Shown: piece after piece, positions 17,354-26,709 of the stretch | Numbering within the stretch: position 1 is the first letter of the stretch | How the letters are laid out: each line of letters begins with the position of its first letter | DNA from: an uncultured Oceanospirillaceae bacterium | GTDB taxonomy: Bacteria; Pseudomonadota; Gammaproteobacteria; Pseudomonadales; Balneatricaceae | NCBI GenBank assembly: GCA_913057435.1 | Contig: CAJXNY010000040.1 | Span: 1-46,716, forward strand | Reading direction: 5' to 3' | Length of the DNA: 46,716 bases | The notes under the pieces: generated by a model | What the model was told of the DNA's origin: nothing | Databases searched by the model: none | What the model saw: the letters and a program-made list of their open reading frames with translations, nothing else | Program-made: the position numbers and the translations under genes

Positions 17354-19075
17354 GTGGAATTATTATCAGGCGCAGAAATGGTTATACGCGCTCTCAGAGA
17401 TGAGGGTGTTCAGCACATCTATGGCTATCCTGGCGGTGCACTGCTGCACGTCTACGATGCTATTTTTCAGCAGGACGAAGTCCAGCATGTGCTAGTGCGT
17501 CATGAGCAGGCTGCAACTCATATGGCGGACGCTTACGCCCGTGCTACCGGCAAGGCTGGTGTGGCACTGGTAACGTCCGGTCCGGGTGCGACAAACGCGG
17601 TTACAGGCATTGCGACCGCGTACATGGATTCTATTCCGATGGTGGTGATCACCGGTCAGGTGATGTCATTCCTGATAGGTGAAGATGCGTTCCAGGAGAC
17701 CGATATGATCGGCATCTCCCGTCCGGTGGTTAAGCACAGCTTTAGTGTGCAGCGCCCGGAAGATATCCCGTCCATCATCAAGAAAGCGTTCCATATTGCA
17801 CAAACGGGCCGTCCGGGTCCGGTTGTTGTCGATATTCCAAAGGATATGACAACGCCAACAGAGCGTTACGAATACGAGTATCCGAAGAGCGTTAAAATGC
17901 GTTCTTACAACCCGGTTAGCCGTGGCCACAGTGGGCAGATCAAAAAAGCAGTCGACCTGCTGCTGGGCGCAAAACGCCCGGTGATCTACTCCGGTGGCGG
18001 CATCATCATGGGTGATGCCCACGTTGAGCTGGCCGAGCTGGCGCGTAGCCTGAACGTACCGGTGACTAATACGCTGATGGGGCTGGGTGGCTTCCCGGGC
18101 ACCGACCGTCAGTTTGTCGGTATGCTGGGTATGCACGGCAGTTACGAAGCCAACATGGTCATGCACCATGCGGATGTAGTGCTGGCGATCGGCGCACGGT
18201 TTGATGACCGGGTGACCAACGGTGTGGATAAGTTCTGCCCGACGGCGAAGATTATCCATGTGGACATTGATCCGGCATCGATCTCGAAAACGATCACTGC
18301 GGATATCCCGATTGTGGGCCCGGCCCGCGATATCATCAAAGAGATGATCCAGCTGGTCAAAGGCGCACAAACCGGACCGGATGCGGAAGCGGCCAAACAG
18401 TGGTGGCAGCAGATTGATGAATGGCGTGCCCGTCATGGCGGCCGTTTCGACATCAATGACGAAGGCCTGATGAAACCTCAGCAGGTTATCGAGATGCTGA
18501 GCAAGGTTACCAACGGTGATGCCTATGTCTGTTCTGACGTCGGTCAGCACCAGATGTTTGCGGCGCAGTACTACAAGTTCAATCAGCCGAAACGCTGGAT
18601 CAACTCCGGTGGTCTGGGCACCATGGGCTTTGGTCTGCCAGCGGCGATGGGCGTGAAGATGAACTTCCCGGATGCACACGTTGCCTGTGTCACCGGTGAA
18701 GGCAGCATCCAGATGAACATCCAGGAACTGTCGACCTGTCAGCAGTACGATATTCCGGTGAAAATTATCTGCCTGAATAACCAGTCGCTGGGCATGGTTC
18801 GTCAGTGGCAGGATATGAACTACGAGTCCCGCCACAGTCAGTCTTACATGAAGTCCCTGCCGGACTTCGTCAAGCTGGCCGAGTCTTACGGTCATGTCGG
18901 CATGAAGGTGGACAAGTACGCTGATCTGGAAGGGGCGATGACGGAAGCGTTCGCCATGACCGATCGCCTGGTATTCATGGACATCGCGGTTGACCCGTTT
19001 GAACATGTTTATCCGATGCAGGTACCGCGTGGTGCTATGCGTGATATGTGGCTAAGCAAAACGGAGAGAACATAA
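17354..19075 (+). CDS. ilvI: Acetolactate synthase large subunit
   Basis: This thiamine diphosphate and FAD enzyme makes acetolactate or acetohydroxybutyrate in the first common step of valine, leucine and isoleucine synthesis. GTG 17354 is chosen because it gives the standard start [14 protein letters not shown], with GAGGG at 17341-17345; 30 extra upstream codons are open but unrelated. It has 573 residues (E. coli IlvI 574). Motifs are [13 protein letters not shown], the catalytic Glu in [35 protein letters not shown], and the cofactor region [14 protein letters not shown] to [12 protein letters not shown]. It overlaps ilvH (TAATG). Confidence 0.96.
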   Translation: MELLSGAEMVIRALRDEGVQHIYGYPGGALLHVYDAIFQQDEVQHVLVRHEQAATHMADAYARATGKAGVALVTSGPGATNAVTGIATAYMDSIPMVVITGQVMSFLIGEDAFQETDMIGISRPVVKHSFSVQRPEDIPSIIKKAFHIAQTGRPGPVVVDIPKDMTTPTERYEYEYPKSVKMRSYNPVSRGHSGQIKKAVDLLLGAKRPVIYSGGGIIMGDAHVELAELARSLNVPVTNTLMGLGGFPGTDRQFVGMLGMHGSYEANMVMHHADVVLAIGARFDDRVTNGVDKFCPTAKIIHVDIDPASISKTITADIPIVGPARDIIKEMIQLVKGAQTGPDAEAAKQWWQQIDEWRARHGGRFDINDEGLMKPQQVIEMLSKVTNGDAYVCSDVGQHQMFAAQYYKFNQPKRWINSGGLGTMGFGLPAAMGVKMNFPDAHVACVTGEGSIQMNIQELSTCQQYDIPVKIICLNNQSLGMVRQWQDMNYESRHSQSYMKSLPDFVKLAESYGHVGMKVDKYADLEGAMTEAFAMTDRLVFMDIAVDPFEHVYPMQVPRGAMRDMWLSKTERT

Positions 19076-19569
19076 TGCGCCATATCCTCTCTGTACTGTT
19101 GGAAAATGAACCGGGAGCACTGTCCCGCGTTGTAGGTCTGTTCTCACAGCGTAACTTCAACATTGAAACGTTGACGGTGGCTGCCACAGACGATGGCACG
19201 CTGTCCCGTATGACGGTGACAACGCTGGGTTCTGACAAGGTGGTTGAGCAGATCACCAAACAGCTGAACAAGTTGATTGATGTGATCAAGGTGGTTGATC
19301 TGACTGAGGGCGAACACATCGAGCGTGAGCTGATGTTGATCAAACTCAAGGCGAACAGCAGCGCGGCACGCGATGAGATCAAACGGACTGCGGATATTTT
19401 CCGTGGTCAGGTGATCGATGCAACGCCGAATACCTTCACCGTACAGCTGGCAGGTTCAAGCGATAAGCTGGATGCGTTTATCAACGCATTAAGCGGCGCC
19501 AGTCTGCTGGAAGTGGTGCGTTCCGGGGTCTCCGGTATCGCCCGTGGTGAGAAAGTGTTAAGCCTGTAA
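19075..19569 (+). CDS. ilvH: Acetolactate synthase small (regulatory) subunit
   Basis: IlvH activates the catalytic subunit and confers valine feedback inhibition. The ATG at 19075 shares its A with the ilvI stop, and GGAGAGA precedes it; 164 residues match E. coli IlvH (163). The ACT domain at 1-80 begins [26 protein letters not shown]. The C-terminal dimer domain has the segment RDEIKRTADIFRGQVIDA. Unlike in Pseudomonas, no ilvC follows; two hairpins end the transcript at 19.6 kb. Confidence 0.95.
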   Translation: MRHILSVLLENEPGALSRVVGLFSQRNFNIETLTVAATDDGTLSRMTVTTLGSDKVVEQITKQLNKLIDVIKVVDLTEGEHIERELMLIKLKANSSAARDEIKRTADIFRGQVIDATPNTFTVQLAGSSDKLDAFINALSGASLLEVVRSGVSGIARGEKVLSL

Positions 19570-19579
19570 TGGCTTTAAT

Positions 19580-19647
19580 CCACGGGCAGGCCTGTCGCCT
19601 GCCCGTGGAGAGCACATAAAAAACCGTCCTTCAGGGACGGTTTTTTT
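19580..19647 (+). terminator. Tandem hairpins ending the ilvIH transcript
   Basis: The first hairpin, CCACGGGCAGGC/GCCTGCCCGTGG (19580-19608), has 12 bp and loop CTGTC. The second, AAAAAACCGTCC/GGACGGTTTTTT (19618-19646), is a classical A-stem-T terminator and could also act on the convergent minus-strand gene. Confidence 0.9.
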
Positions 19648-19673
19648 ATGCCGGTAAGCTACTGATCCGCCGG

Positions 19674-20051
19674 TTATTTACTCAGTGCTTCGAGCAGGAT
19701 CAGCGTACGACAGGGAATGAACACACAGTATTCACGGGAACCGGTATGCACCACTACGCGGGCGTGCAGCAGGATGGCCGGTACCAGCTGGTCGTACAGA
19801 TCAGCGGGGTGAGGCTGGTAGTTGAGGGTGTCGAACATCGGGCTGAAGGCCTGTTCGATAAAACTCAGGTCGCAGCTTTCGGTATCGGAGGTGGCCACAA
19901 AATCCAGCAGTACATCGCTGTAATACATGGTCGCAACATCCTGTTTGGCCAGCGCGCCGTGGATTTCGACACGCAGCTGTTCACCATCGATATTGAGGCG
20001 TGATTGAATGGATTCGCGCAGCTGGTTAGTGAGGGTGGTACTGAATTCCAT
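19674..20051 (-). CDS. Hypothetical protein
   Basis: The 125-residue frame from ATG 20051 (MEFSTTLTNQLRESIQSRL) has AGGACAG upstream; nine more codons are open to 20078. The protein looks soluble, with an amphipathic N-terminal helix, a short beta-like segment (LRVEIHGAL), an acidic middle and a hydrophobic C-terminal part (PAILLHARVVVHTGSREYCVFIP). I do not recognise a family. It stands between the ilvIH terminator and the end of the catabolic operon. Confidence 0.55.
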   Translation of the reverse strand: MEFSTTLTNQLRESIQSRLNIDGEQLRVEIHGALAKQDVATMYYSDVLLDFVATSDTESCDLSFIEQAFSPMFDTLNYQPHPADLYDQLVPAILLHARVVVHTGSREYCVFIPCRTLILLEALSK

Positions 20052-20167
20052 AACGGATCTGTCCTGAGTTTGAATCACGATGGATGCAGTATGTGCCAGG
20101 CGAGGTCATGAAACATTGCCGTGGGTCAGGGAGGTTAGTGGCGCTGTGCGGTGCTGGCTGATTATCT

Positions 20168-20198
20168 GACAGGGCCGCCTGTCTCGGGCGGCCCTGTC
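20168..20198 (-). terminator. Hairpin downstream of the catabolic operon
   Basis: GACAGGGCCGCC (20168-20179) and GGCGGCCCTGTC (20187-20198) form a perfect 12-bp stem, 43 nt beyond the stop of the last operon gene. No T run follows on the minus strand, so it is a terminator-like or RNA-stabilising hairpin. Confidence 0.5.
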
Positions 20199-20240
20199 AG
20201 CGGGCTTTGTTGGGGGCTGATGGCGTGCTGAATGGAAGTC

Positions 20241-21419
20241 TTAGTGGGTGATAACGGGCATTTCTGCCCAGCCACGCGGGTGTAGCATCTCGCAGCCATC
20301 GTCGGTGATCAGGATGTTTTCTTCGTGCACCATCATCTTGCCGGGTGCAAAGGTCATACCCGGTTCCAGGGTCAGAATCATGCCGGGTTTGAGGGTGACA
20401 TCACCGCCTTCCACATTAGAAGGCCATTCGGTCAGCTGCATTCCCAGGCCATGGCCCATGCGACCCACATCGTTGCCCAGCGCACCGGCCTGTGCCAGTA
20501 CATCCCACATGGCCTGCCAGACATCGCCAGTAGTACGGCCTGGTGCGGCGGTGGCCAGTCCGGCCTCGGTGGAACGGTAGACGGCATCATGGGCCTGCTG
20601 ACTGGCCTGGTCGGCGTGACCAAAAGCATAGTTGCGGTCAAAATCACTGAAGTAGCCATCATAGTTGGCGCCGGTGTCGATAATCAGCAGATCACCGTCA
20701 CCCAGGACCCGGTCGGTAGGTCCCATAATAATATTGTCGTACCCGCCCTGGCCGGAGGCTGAAATCAGGTAAGGGCAGCTGTCTGCCCCCAGCCGTAGCA
20801 TCTCCATATGCATCAGTTTACAGGCCTCACGTTCGGTCATGCCGATACGTAGCTGCTGTTTGAGGTAATCAAAACCGGCCGCCGTGACGTTGCAGGCAAA
20901 GCGGGTTTTCTCAATTTCGGCAGCGGATTTTACGCTGCGAATATCTCGTACCAGCAGTGATACATCGACCATCTCGTGGCTGCTCAGCTGGTGCTGCAGG
21001 CTGGCGAAGTTGGCGGCGGGCATCCGCAGGTGAGTTTCCGGGCCCAGCATGGCCCCGATTCGTTGATAGCGGCTTGAGTGTTCGTCCAGCGCCTGACTTA
21101 ACAGGCTGATACCGTCATCTTCAGGGCGCGGGGCGGGCCAGCTGCGGACATCCTCGATCCAGCTGTCATCAAAGCCAGCAACACCGATTTCCGGTACCAC
21201 GGCAATCGGCTTGCCGCTGGCGGGAATCACCAGAAACCAGGGCCGGGTCGGGCTTTCCCAGAACTGGGACTTGAAACCGCTGAAATAACGAAACTCCGGT
21301 TCGGTGCAGAAAAATACCGCATCGATCTGCTGCGCAGCCATACCCTGTTGCAGGGCGACGGTACGCTGTTCAAATTCACGCTGGGCAAAGCCGCGGGGTG
21401 GCGCTATCAGGTCAGTCAT
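20241..21419 (-). CDS. M24 family (Xaa-Pro peptidase / ectoine-hydrolase-like) metallohydrolase
   Basis: This is a pita-bread-fold hydrolase. The start at 21419 (MTDLIAPPRGF) is preferred because AGAGA lies upstream; the ATG at 21440 is also possible. It has 392 residues. The five dinuclear-metal ligands of M24 can be read as Asp248 and Asp259 (in DTGANYDGYFSDFDR), His323 (GHGLG), Glu352 (LEPGM) and Glu366 (VHEEN), so it should be active. M24 includes peptidases, creatinase and the ectoine hydrolase DoeA/EutD. The N-terminal domain, with TEPEFRYFSGF and SPTRPWF, does not match the DoeA N-terminus as I remember it, so the substrate is open. It is the last gene of the operon starting at 26451. 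Confidence 0.85.
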   Translation of the reverse strand: MTDLIAPPRGFAQREFEQRTVALQQGMAAQQIDAVFFCTEPEFRYFSGFKSQFWESPTRPWFLVIPASGKPIAVVPEIGVAGFDDSWIEDVRSWPAPRPEDDGISLLSQALDEHSSRYQRIGAMLGPETHLRMPAANFASLQHQLSSHEMVDVSLLVRDIRSVKSAAEIEKTRFACNVTAAGFDYLKQQLRIGMTEREACKLMHMEMLRLGADSCPYLISASGQGGYDNIIMGPTDRVLGDGDLLIIDTGANYDGYFSDFDRNYAFGHADQASQQAHDAVYRSTEAGLATAAPGRTTGDVWQAMWDVLAQAGALGNDVGRMGHGLGMQLTEWPSNVEGGDVTLKPGMILTLEPGMTFAPGKMMVHEENILITDDGCEMLHPRGWAEMPVITH

Positions 21420-21449
21420 AGGTCGGTCTCTTAGTGTCATGCCGCAGCA

Positions 21450-22793
21450 TCAGTTAAAGGCGATATCGCGCAGCAGCAGAGCGATGCCAGGGAAGTAGAT
21501 CAGCAGGGCGGACATGACCGCCAGTAACAGGAAGAACGGCAGGGTGCCACGGATCACTTCCAGATACGGTTTATTAAAGATGGCGATGGCAGTGAATATA
21601 TCGCAGCCAAACGGTGGAGTAGCAGAGCCGATAGCCATCTGCAGGGTGACCATCACGCCGACCAGGATCGGGTCGATGCTGGCAGCTTCCACAATCGGCA
21701 CAAAAATCGGGGTCAGCAGCAACAGCACCACCAGTGAGTCAACGAACATACAGCCGACGAAGAACGACAGCGCGATAACAAACAGAATGTATTCCTGTGA
21801 GGCATCCTCCAGCGCCAGTGGGGCGAGCAGTTCCTGTGGGATCTGCTCAAAGGAGATGTACCAGGAGAAGGCCTGACCCACGCCGACCAGAATAAATACC
21901 ACCCCGGTAATCAGGCCGGTGCTGAGGGCTGAGTCCAGAATGTCTTTCAGTCCCAGCTGGCGGTAGATCACACACTCGATGACGATGGCATATAGCACCG
22001 AAAAGGAGGCCGCTTCGGTCGGGGTGATCGCGCCGGAGTAAATGCCGCCGATAATCAGCGCCGGGAAGCCCAGTGGTAACAGGGCCTTGCGGATTGCTGA
22101 CCAGCGCTCACTGCCGCTGGCTTTGGGCTGCAGGGCGATCTCGTCACGGTGGATAACGCTGTAGACATAACTGTAGCCGGAGAACAGCAGCGCCAGTACC
22201 AGGCCCGGGCCAATGCCCGCGATAAACAGCTCGCCGACGCTGGCGTTGGCCAGGGTGCCATACAGAATCAGGCCGATGCTCGGTGGGATCAGAAACGCAA
22301 TATCGCTGGCATTGATGATCAGCGCCATCACGAAGCTGTCTTTGTAGCCAGCCTGCAGCAATTTGGGCCGCATAATCTGGCCAACCGATACCACGGTCGC
22401 CTGAGTGGAGCCGGAAACAGAGCCAAACAGGGTACAACTGATACAGGTGGTAATCGGCAGGCCGCCGCGCAGGTGGCCGACAAAGGATTCGATCAGCTTG
22501 AGCAGGTGGCTGGCGGTGTTACCGCGGGTCATGATATCCGCTGCCAGGATAAACATCGGTACGGCGATCAGCGCGTTGGGCGAGATCCCCGTCACCACCT
22601 GCTGAATCAGAACGTCAGGTGAGACATCTGAAAAATGCAGCAAACCGATCAGTGCGCCAATCGCCAGTGGTACAACCATCGGGAAGCTGAGCAGTAACAA
22701 CACCACCATCACGCTGACCAGGGCAAAGGTGATGACGTAGATATCCAGTTCGCCAGCGATGGCATCGGAAAAAAGCTGAAACAGAGAATCCAT
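21450..22793 (-). CDS. TRAP transporter large permease (DctM family)
   Basis: This is the membrane-embedded transport subunit that couples solute uptake to sodium flow. It has 447 residues and about 12 hydrophobic segments. The sequence includes GISPNALIAVPMFILAAD, GSVSGSTQATVVSVG, the AFLIPPS-type motif (as IAFLIPPSIGLILYG) and SATPPFGCDIF, all DctM hallmarks. It is 3 nt downstream of the small permease gene and 30 nt upstream of the M24 hydrolase start. Substrate specificity comes from the binding protein encoded at 23.4-24.4 kb. Confidence 0.95.
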   Translation of the reverse strand: MDSLFQLFSDAIAGELDIYVITFALVSVMVVLLLLSFPMVVPLAIGALIGLLHFSDVSPDVLIQQVVTGISPNALIAVPMFILAADIMTRGNTASHLLKLIESFVGHLRGGLPITTCISCTLFGSVSGSTQATVVSVGQIMRPKLLQAGYKDSFVMALIINASDIAFLIPPSIGLILYGTLANASVGELFIAGIGPGLVLALLFSGYSYVYSVIHRDEIALQPKASGSERWSAIRKALLPLGFPALIIGGIYSGAITPTEAASFSVLYAIVIECVIYRQLGLKDILDSALSTGLITGVVFILVGVGQAFSWYISFEQIPQELLAPLALEDASQEYILFVIALSFFVGCMFVDSLVVLLLLTPIFVPIVEAASIDPILVGVMVTLQMAIGSATPPFGCDIFTAIAIFNKPYLEVIRGTLPFFLLLAVMSALLIYFPGIALLLRDIAFN

Positions 22794-22796
22794 CGA

Positions 22797-23321
22797 TCAG
22801 TACTCTTTTTGTTCGATCAGGCCGTCAGAGATGTACACCTCTTTATGCAGCAGGTTGAGCAGAAAGCAGGACAGGTATTGCAGACCTGCCATGAAAAAAC
22901 CCAGTGGGATAATGCTGTAGACCAGATAAACCGGGAACTGTAGTGCCGGGCTCAGGCGGTTCAGGTCTTTAAGTTCCAGTACGTAGAACACGGCCTGCAA
23001 GGCCAGATAGAACATCAGCAGGCTGGTGGTCAGGGCGATGATCAGGGTGACGACCTTACGGCCACGCAGACTGAGCATGTCGTAAAAGGCGGTCATACGG
23101 ATATTGCGGCCTTTACGCACCGCGTAGGCCATGCCGATAAAGGTCACGCTGACAATCAGGAACTGGTTCAGCTCTTCGGCAAAAAACAGGCTCTGGTTGA
23201 AAAAGTAACGGCCAAAGGCGTTGGCGTTGGAGTTAAGCATCATCACCAGGATGGCGGTGATAAGCATTGCGGCTTCAGCTTTTTCGGTGAAGCGATTGAT
23301 GCGGCTGAGCAGGTGGGTCAT
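22797..23321 (-). CDS. TRAP transporter small permease (DctQ family)
   Basis: The 174-residue protein has four hydrophobic helices. It carries the DctQ features of an early helix with Asn-rich end (MLNSNANAFGRYFF), then FFAEELNQFLIVSVTFIGMAYAVRKGRNIRM. It forms the membrane complex with DctM. Its start lies 48 nt after the stop of the binding-protein gene in the same transcript. Confidence 0.93.
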   Translation of the reverse strand: MTHLLSRINRFTEKAEAAMLITAILVMMLNSNANAFGRYFFNQSLFFAEELNQFLIVSVTFIGMAYAVRKGRNIRMTAFYDMLSLRGRKVVTLIIALTTSLLMFYLALQAVFYVLELKDLNRLSPALQFPVYLVYSIIPLGFFMAGLQYLSCFLLNLLHKEVYISDGLIEQKEY

Positions 23322-23369
23322 AGCGGCGTCCCCCGGTAAGCTTCCGTCCCTGGAAGCGCTGGCTGGGTG

Positions 23370-24419
23370 TTATTGCGCGGCGGTTGCAGCTTCAACTTCG
23401 TTGATCAGGCTGGTGAGAATTTTCTGGGCACCGGCACGGGCGCTACTCTGATCAGCGCTGTCGTAGGCGTTGGCAACGACATCGTAGTAGGTCTGATGCA
23501 GGCCTTTACTCAGCTCTTTAAAGCGAGCGCGCTCTTCGGTTGTCAGGGTGATTACCTGCAGGTCCGGCCGTTCCTTGCGGATTTTGGCCATGTTATCGGC
23601 ATTGATCTTCAACTGATAATTGTAGGCGGCTTTGTCGGCTGCTCTGGTCGCTTTCTGGATCATCGCCTGCTTGTCGGTGCTCAGGCCGTTGTACCACTTG
23701 CTGTTGGTAGAGAAGGTACCGACGTAGGGTTGCTGGCCTGGGAACATCAGGTAATCCTGCACTTCATGCCATTTCGCGTTGTAGATGAAGTACACCGGGT
23801 TCACCATGCCATCGATGGTTTTCAGCTGCAGTGAACCATATACCTCCCCCCAGGACAGTGGCGTCGGGGTTGCGCCAAAGGCCTTGTAGGTTTCCACCGG
23901 AATGGTTGAGGTAAAGGTACGGATCTTCTGGTTGTTGAAATCTTCCGGGCTGCGGATCGGCTTGTTAGCACCCCAGGCCATCTCGCCTTCGGACATCATG
24001 GACAGCAGTTTGAGGTTCACCTTTTCAAACTTGGGCGCCAGATCCTGGTAGATGGTTTTACTGCCGGTCAGTACCTTGTGGACAACTTTCTCATTGGTGC
24101 CCATCACATAGGGCAGGCTGATCGCCTGGACTTCGGGTACGTAGGAGCCCAGATGGCCGGTACCCACTGAAACAAACTGGATGGTGCCTTTGGCCGCCAG
24201 CTCGACAATGTCGTTCTCGGTACCCAGCTGACCGTAGTAATAGATGCGGACTTTGATATCGCCGTCGGACTCTTCCTTGATGACACGGGCAAACTCTTTG
24301 GCATAGGCATCCTGGACATCTTTTTTGTCCTCTTCGGAGGCAAATTTCCAGGTTTCAGCCTGTGCGTTGATAGATAAACCCAGACCGAGGGTCAGTAAAG
24401 TGGTCATCAATTTAGACAT
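23370..24419 (-). CDS. TRAP transporter solute-binding protein (DctP family, TeaA/UehA-like)
   Basis: This periplasmic receptor captures the solute for the DctQM permease. It has 349 residues with a signal peptide cleaved near residue 21 (AQA). Motifs match the compatible-solute group: KIRTFTSTIPVETYKAFGA, TPTPLSWGEVYGSLQ and DGMVNPVYFI. From memory, the ectoine receptors TeaA and UehA bind ligand with an Arg in the KIRT strand, a Trp in the PLPWGEVYGG segment, and an Asn and Trp in the NPIFW segment. Here the Arg, first Trp and Asn are kept, but the last Trp is Phe (NPVYF). A related but not identical ligand is inferred. It lies between the M20 hydrolase and permease genes. Confidence 0.93.
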   Translation of the reverse strand: MSKLMTTLLTLGLGLSINAQAETWKFASEEDKKDVQDAYAKEFARVIKEESDGDIKVRIYYYGQLGTENDIVELAAKGTIQFVSVGTGHLGSYVPEVQAISLPYVMGTNEKVVHKVLTGSKTIYQDLAPKFEKVNLKLLSMMSEGEMAWGANKPIRSPEDFNNQKIRTFTSTIPVETYKAFGATPTPLSWGEVYGSLQLKTIDGMVNPVYFIYNAKWHEVQDYLMFPGQQPYVGTFSTNSKWYNGLSTDKQAMIQKATRAADKAAYNYQLKINADNMAKIRKERPDLQVITLTTEERARFKELSKGLHQTYYDVVANAYDSADQSSARAGAQKILTSLINEVEAATAAQ

Positions 24420-24499
24420 GGTAGGTCCTCATAGGTGTCGGCGCCGGGCCGACATTTTATTTTTGTTTTAAGAATTACTGCGATGCCGCCTGCGCGTGC

Positions 24500-25663
24500 T
24501 CAGCGCAGCTGGTTGTGTACCAGCTGTATCCAGTACTGCGCGCCCAGTGGCAGAATCCGGTCGTTAAAATCATAGTTGGGGTTATGCAGTGCGCAGCCGC
24601 CGACGGAGTCGACGCCATTGCCCAGCAGCACATAGCAGCCGGGTTTGACCCGCAGCATGCTGGAAAAATCTTCAGAGATAGTGAACGGGTCACAGCTGCC
24701 ATTGACGTTGTCAGCACCGAGCACCTGCTGTGCTGCATTGATTGCTGCCGTGGTTTCCGTCGTGCTGTTTACCGTTGGATAGAAGGTGTTGATAAATTCA
24801 AACTGGTACGTCGCCCCGGCGGCCTGGCAGATACCGGCCACAATGGTTTCCATCCGCTGTTCAAGCTTGGCCAGTGAGGCTTCGGTAAAGCAGCGGCAAT
24901 CCCCTTTGATCACTACCTGGGAGGGAATCACATTGACCGTGCCATTGGTGATGAACTCGGTCGCGGAGACGACAGCGGTTTCGTGGATGGCACTGAGGTT
25001 ACGTGACACCAGAGTCTGCAGGGCCATGACTACCTGAGCACCGACGACGATCGGGTCGACGCCCATATGGGGCATGGCGGCGTGGCCACCGATGCCGTTG
25101 ATTTCGATCTCAAAGCTGCTTTCGCTGGCCATCAGTGAGCCCGGACGTACTGCCAGGGTACCTTCGGCCAGACCTGGCAGGTTGTGCAGGCCATAAACGG
25201 CATCAATGCTGAAGCGTTCGAACAGGCCGTCATCAATCATCGCCTGGGCACCCTGACCATGTTCTTCGTCAGGCTGGAAAATAAAGTAGACGGTGCCGTT
25301 AAAATCACCCTGTTGTGCAAGGTGCAGGGCGGCCCCGAGCAGCATGGCGCTGTGGCCATCGTGACCGCAGGCGTGCATCTTGCCATCGTGGCAGGAGCGG
25401 TGGGCGAAACTGTTCTGTTCATGGATATGCAGGGCGTCCATATCCGCCCGCAGGCCGATGCTGGCGCCGCCGTTACCACGTTGCAGAATACCGACCAGCC
25501 CGGTCTGGCCGATGCCGCGGACCACTTCAATTCCGGCTGTGCTCAGGGTGGTGGCGATAAAGTCAGCGGTCTGGTCGACCGCGAAACCACATTCCGGGAA
25601 GCGGTGGATATGCTGCCGCCATTGGGTCATCTGGGCGATCAGTTGGGGGTCCAGAGTTGTCAT
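24500..25663 (-). CDS. M20 family amidohydrolase (N-acyl amino acid deacylase type)
   Basis: This is a zinc amidohydrolase of the aminoacylase/hippurate hydrolase group. ATG 25663 (MTTLDPQ) is chosen because GGAG lies six bases upstream; the ATG at 25675 is less likely. It has 387 residues. Motifs are HRFPECGF near 23, GLRADMDALHI near 75, MHACGHDGHSAML near 102 (metal Cys/His/Asp), PDEEHGQGA (metal Glu) and a dimer domain with GIGGHAAMPHMGVDPI. Relatives remove acyl groups from amino acids; one branch (DoeB2) deacetylates N2-acetyl-diaminobutyrate in ectoine degradation. The position between an EutA-like gene and a TRAP transporter fits deacylation of an imported compound. The exact substrate is unknown. 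Confidence 0.88.
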   Translation of the reverse strand: MTTLDPQLIAQMTQWRQHIHRFPECGFAVDQTADFIATTLSTAGIEVVRGIGQTGLVGILQRGNGGASIGLRADMDALHIHEQNSFAHRSCHDGKMHACGHDGHSAMLLGAALHLAQQGDFNGTVYFIFQPDEEHGQGAQAMIDDGLFERFSIDAVYGLHNLPGLAEGTLAVRPGSLMASESSFEIEINGIGGHAAMPHMGVDPIVVGAQVVMALQTLVSRNLSAIHETAVVSATEFITNGTVNVIPSQVVIKGDCRCFTEASLAKLEQRMETIVAGICQAAGATYQFEFINTFYPTVNSTTETTAAINAAQQVLGADNVNGSCDPFTISEDFSSMLRVKPGCYVLLGNGVDSVGGCALHNPNYDFNDRILPLGAQYWIQLVHNQLR

Positions 25664-25686
25664 GCCAGGCTCCATAGGAATCAGGG

Positions 25687-26451
25687 TTAAGAGGTGTGCA
25701 GGTGGTTGGCCAGTAGCTGGCCAAAGCCGTTGACCGGCTGTGGATAACCCGCCAGTTTCAGGCTGTGCCAGGCCAGTAACTGATTGCTGCTGATAACGGG
25801 CTTATGTAGCTGCTGTTCCAGCGAATCGATAACGTACGAGGCACGTAACGCCGTGCAGGAGATAAACAGCAGATCAGCATCCGGGTGACAGGCGTCGATG
25901 GCGGCCTCGGCAATATCCTGCGGCTGGATGTAGGTCATGGCGGTGTCATCTTCAAAGCCAAAGCCGCTGATGTTCAGTACTTCGATACCCTGCTGGGTGA
26001 AGAACTCAACGATTTCGGCATTCACGCTTTCAGTATAGGGGGTCAGGATCGAGATCCGGCTGGCTTGCAGGGTGTCAAACGCGGCCAGCGCGGCGCTCAC
26101 CGGGTTGGTCACCGGGACACCGGGGCAGCTTTGCTGCACCAGCTCGGTTATGCGTTCAACGCCGATGGCGACAGTGCCTGAGGTACAGGCATAAATCATC
26201 GCATCCATGGGGGTGCCGGGCAGAATGCAGTCCGCCGCCGCACTGATGCCTGGCTCCATCCGGCGCAGGTTACTGATGGTCAGCGGATTGATATTGCGTA
26301 CCCGGCTGGTAAAGGCTGTCACGTCCTGAGGGTAGAGGCGACGCAGGTCGGCTTCGATATTAAAGTCGGTAGCCAGTGCGATGACGCCGATGCGGCCCGC
26401 AGGGGCCAGCGGTTCCAGCGGATAGCGATGTGCCACGGTACGGTTCTGCAT
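25687..26451 (-). CDS. EutA-like Asp/Glu racemase-superfamily protein
   Basis: This 254-residue member of the aspartate/glutamate racemase, maleate isomerase and arylmalonate decarboxylase superfamily has both catalytic cysteines, Cys89 (YACTSG) and Cys199 (SCTALRA). The sequence resembles the ectoine utilisation protein EutA: an IGVIALATDFNIEADLRR start, SILTPYTESVN, and the C-terminal SSNQLLAWHSLKLAG. The reaction of EutA is not established as far as I know; a racemase or isomerase step is inferred. It is the first gene of the six-gene operon (AGGAGA precedes the ATG) and faces the Lrp-type regulator across 258 nt. Confidence 0.82.
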   Translation of the reverse strand: MQNRTVAHRYPLEPLAPAGRIGVIALATDFNIEADLRRLYPQDVTAFTSRVRNINPLTISNLRRMEPGISAAADCILPGTPMDAMIYACTSGTVAIGVERITELVQQSCPGVPVTNPVSAALAAFDTLQASRISILTPYTESVNAEIVEFFTQQGIEVLNISGFGFEDDTAMTYIQPQDIAEAAIDACHPDADLLFISCTALRASYVIDSLEQQLHKPVISSNQLLAWHSLKLAGYPQPVNGFGQLLANHLHTS

Positions 26452-26507
26452 CGAGGGTCTCCTGGCTGGCGCATCGAGGTACGCCGGTTATCTTTTATTG
26501 TTATGCC

Positions 26508-26636
26508 TGTAGATCAATCAGACAGGTTGATTGCCTACAACTAAATGGTAATAGGCCGTCGCGAGGCTAAAAACCGTATTTGCTCCTCTTTGTGATTAAT
26601 TCCATCGAATATTCAACAATAATGAGTAAATTTACT
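26508..26636. promoter_or_regulatory. Divergent operator region of the catabolic operon and its regulator
   Basis: Two symmetric elements lie between the EutA-like gene and the Lrp-type gene. TGTAG (26508-26512) and CTACA (26535-26539) flank an imperfect repeat rich in TCAATC/GATTG. AGTAAATTTACT (26625-26636) is a perfect 12-bp palindrome close to the regulator start. Lrp/AsnC proteins bind AT-rich dyads and often autoregulate, so these are candidate binding sites. Confidence 0.45.
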
Positions 26637-26709
26637 TCTATTGGTGCGGCAAGATGAAGCGGGGCTGATGTTGATCGGCTCTGCGTATTTTGGTTTGAAG
26701 GAGAAAGTG

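Noticed and set aside
17666-19006. 446-codon minus-strand frame
   Set aside because: It is the antisense shadow of ilvI, with His/Arg-rich composition typical of such shadows.
20241-21419. Confident call as ectoine hydrolase DoeA
   Set aside because: The metal ligands fit M24 in general, but the N-terminal domain lacks the DoeA-like sequence I would expect, so only the family is assigned.
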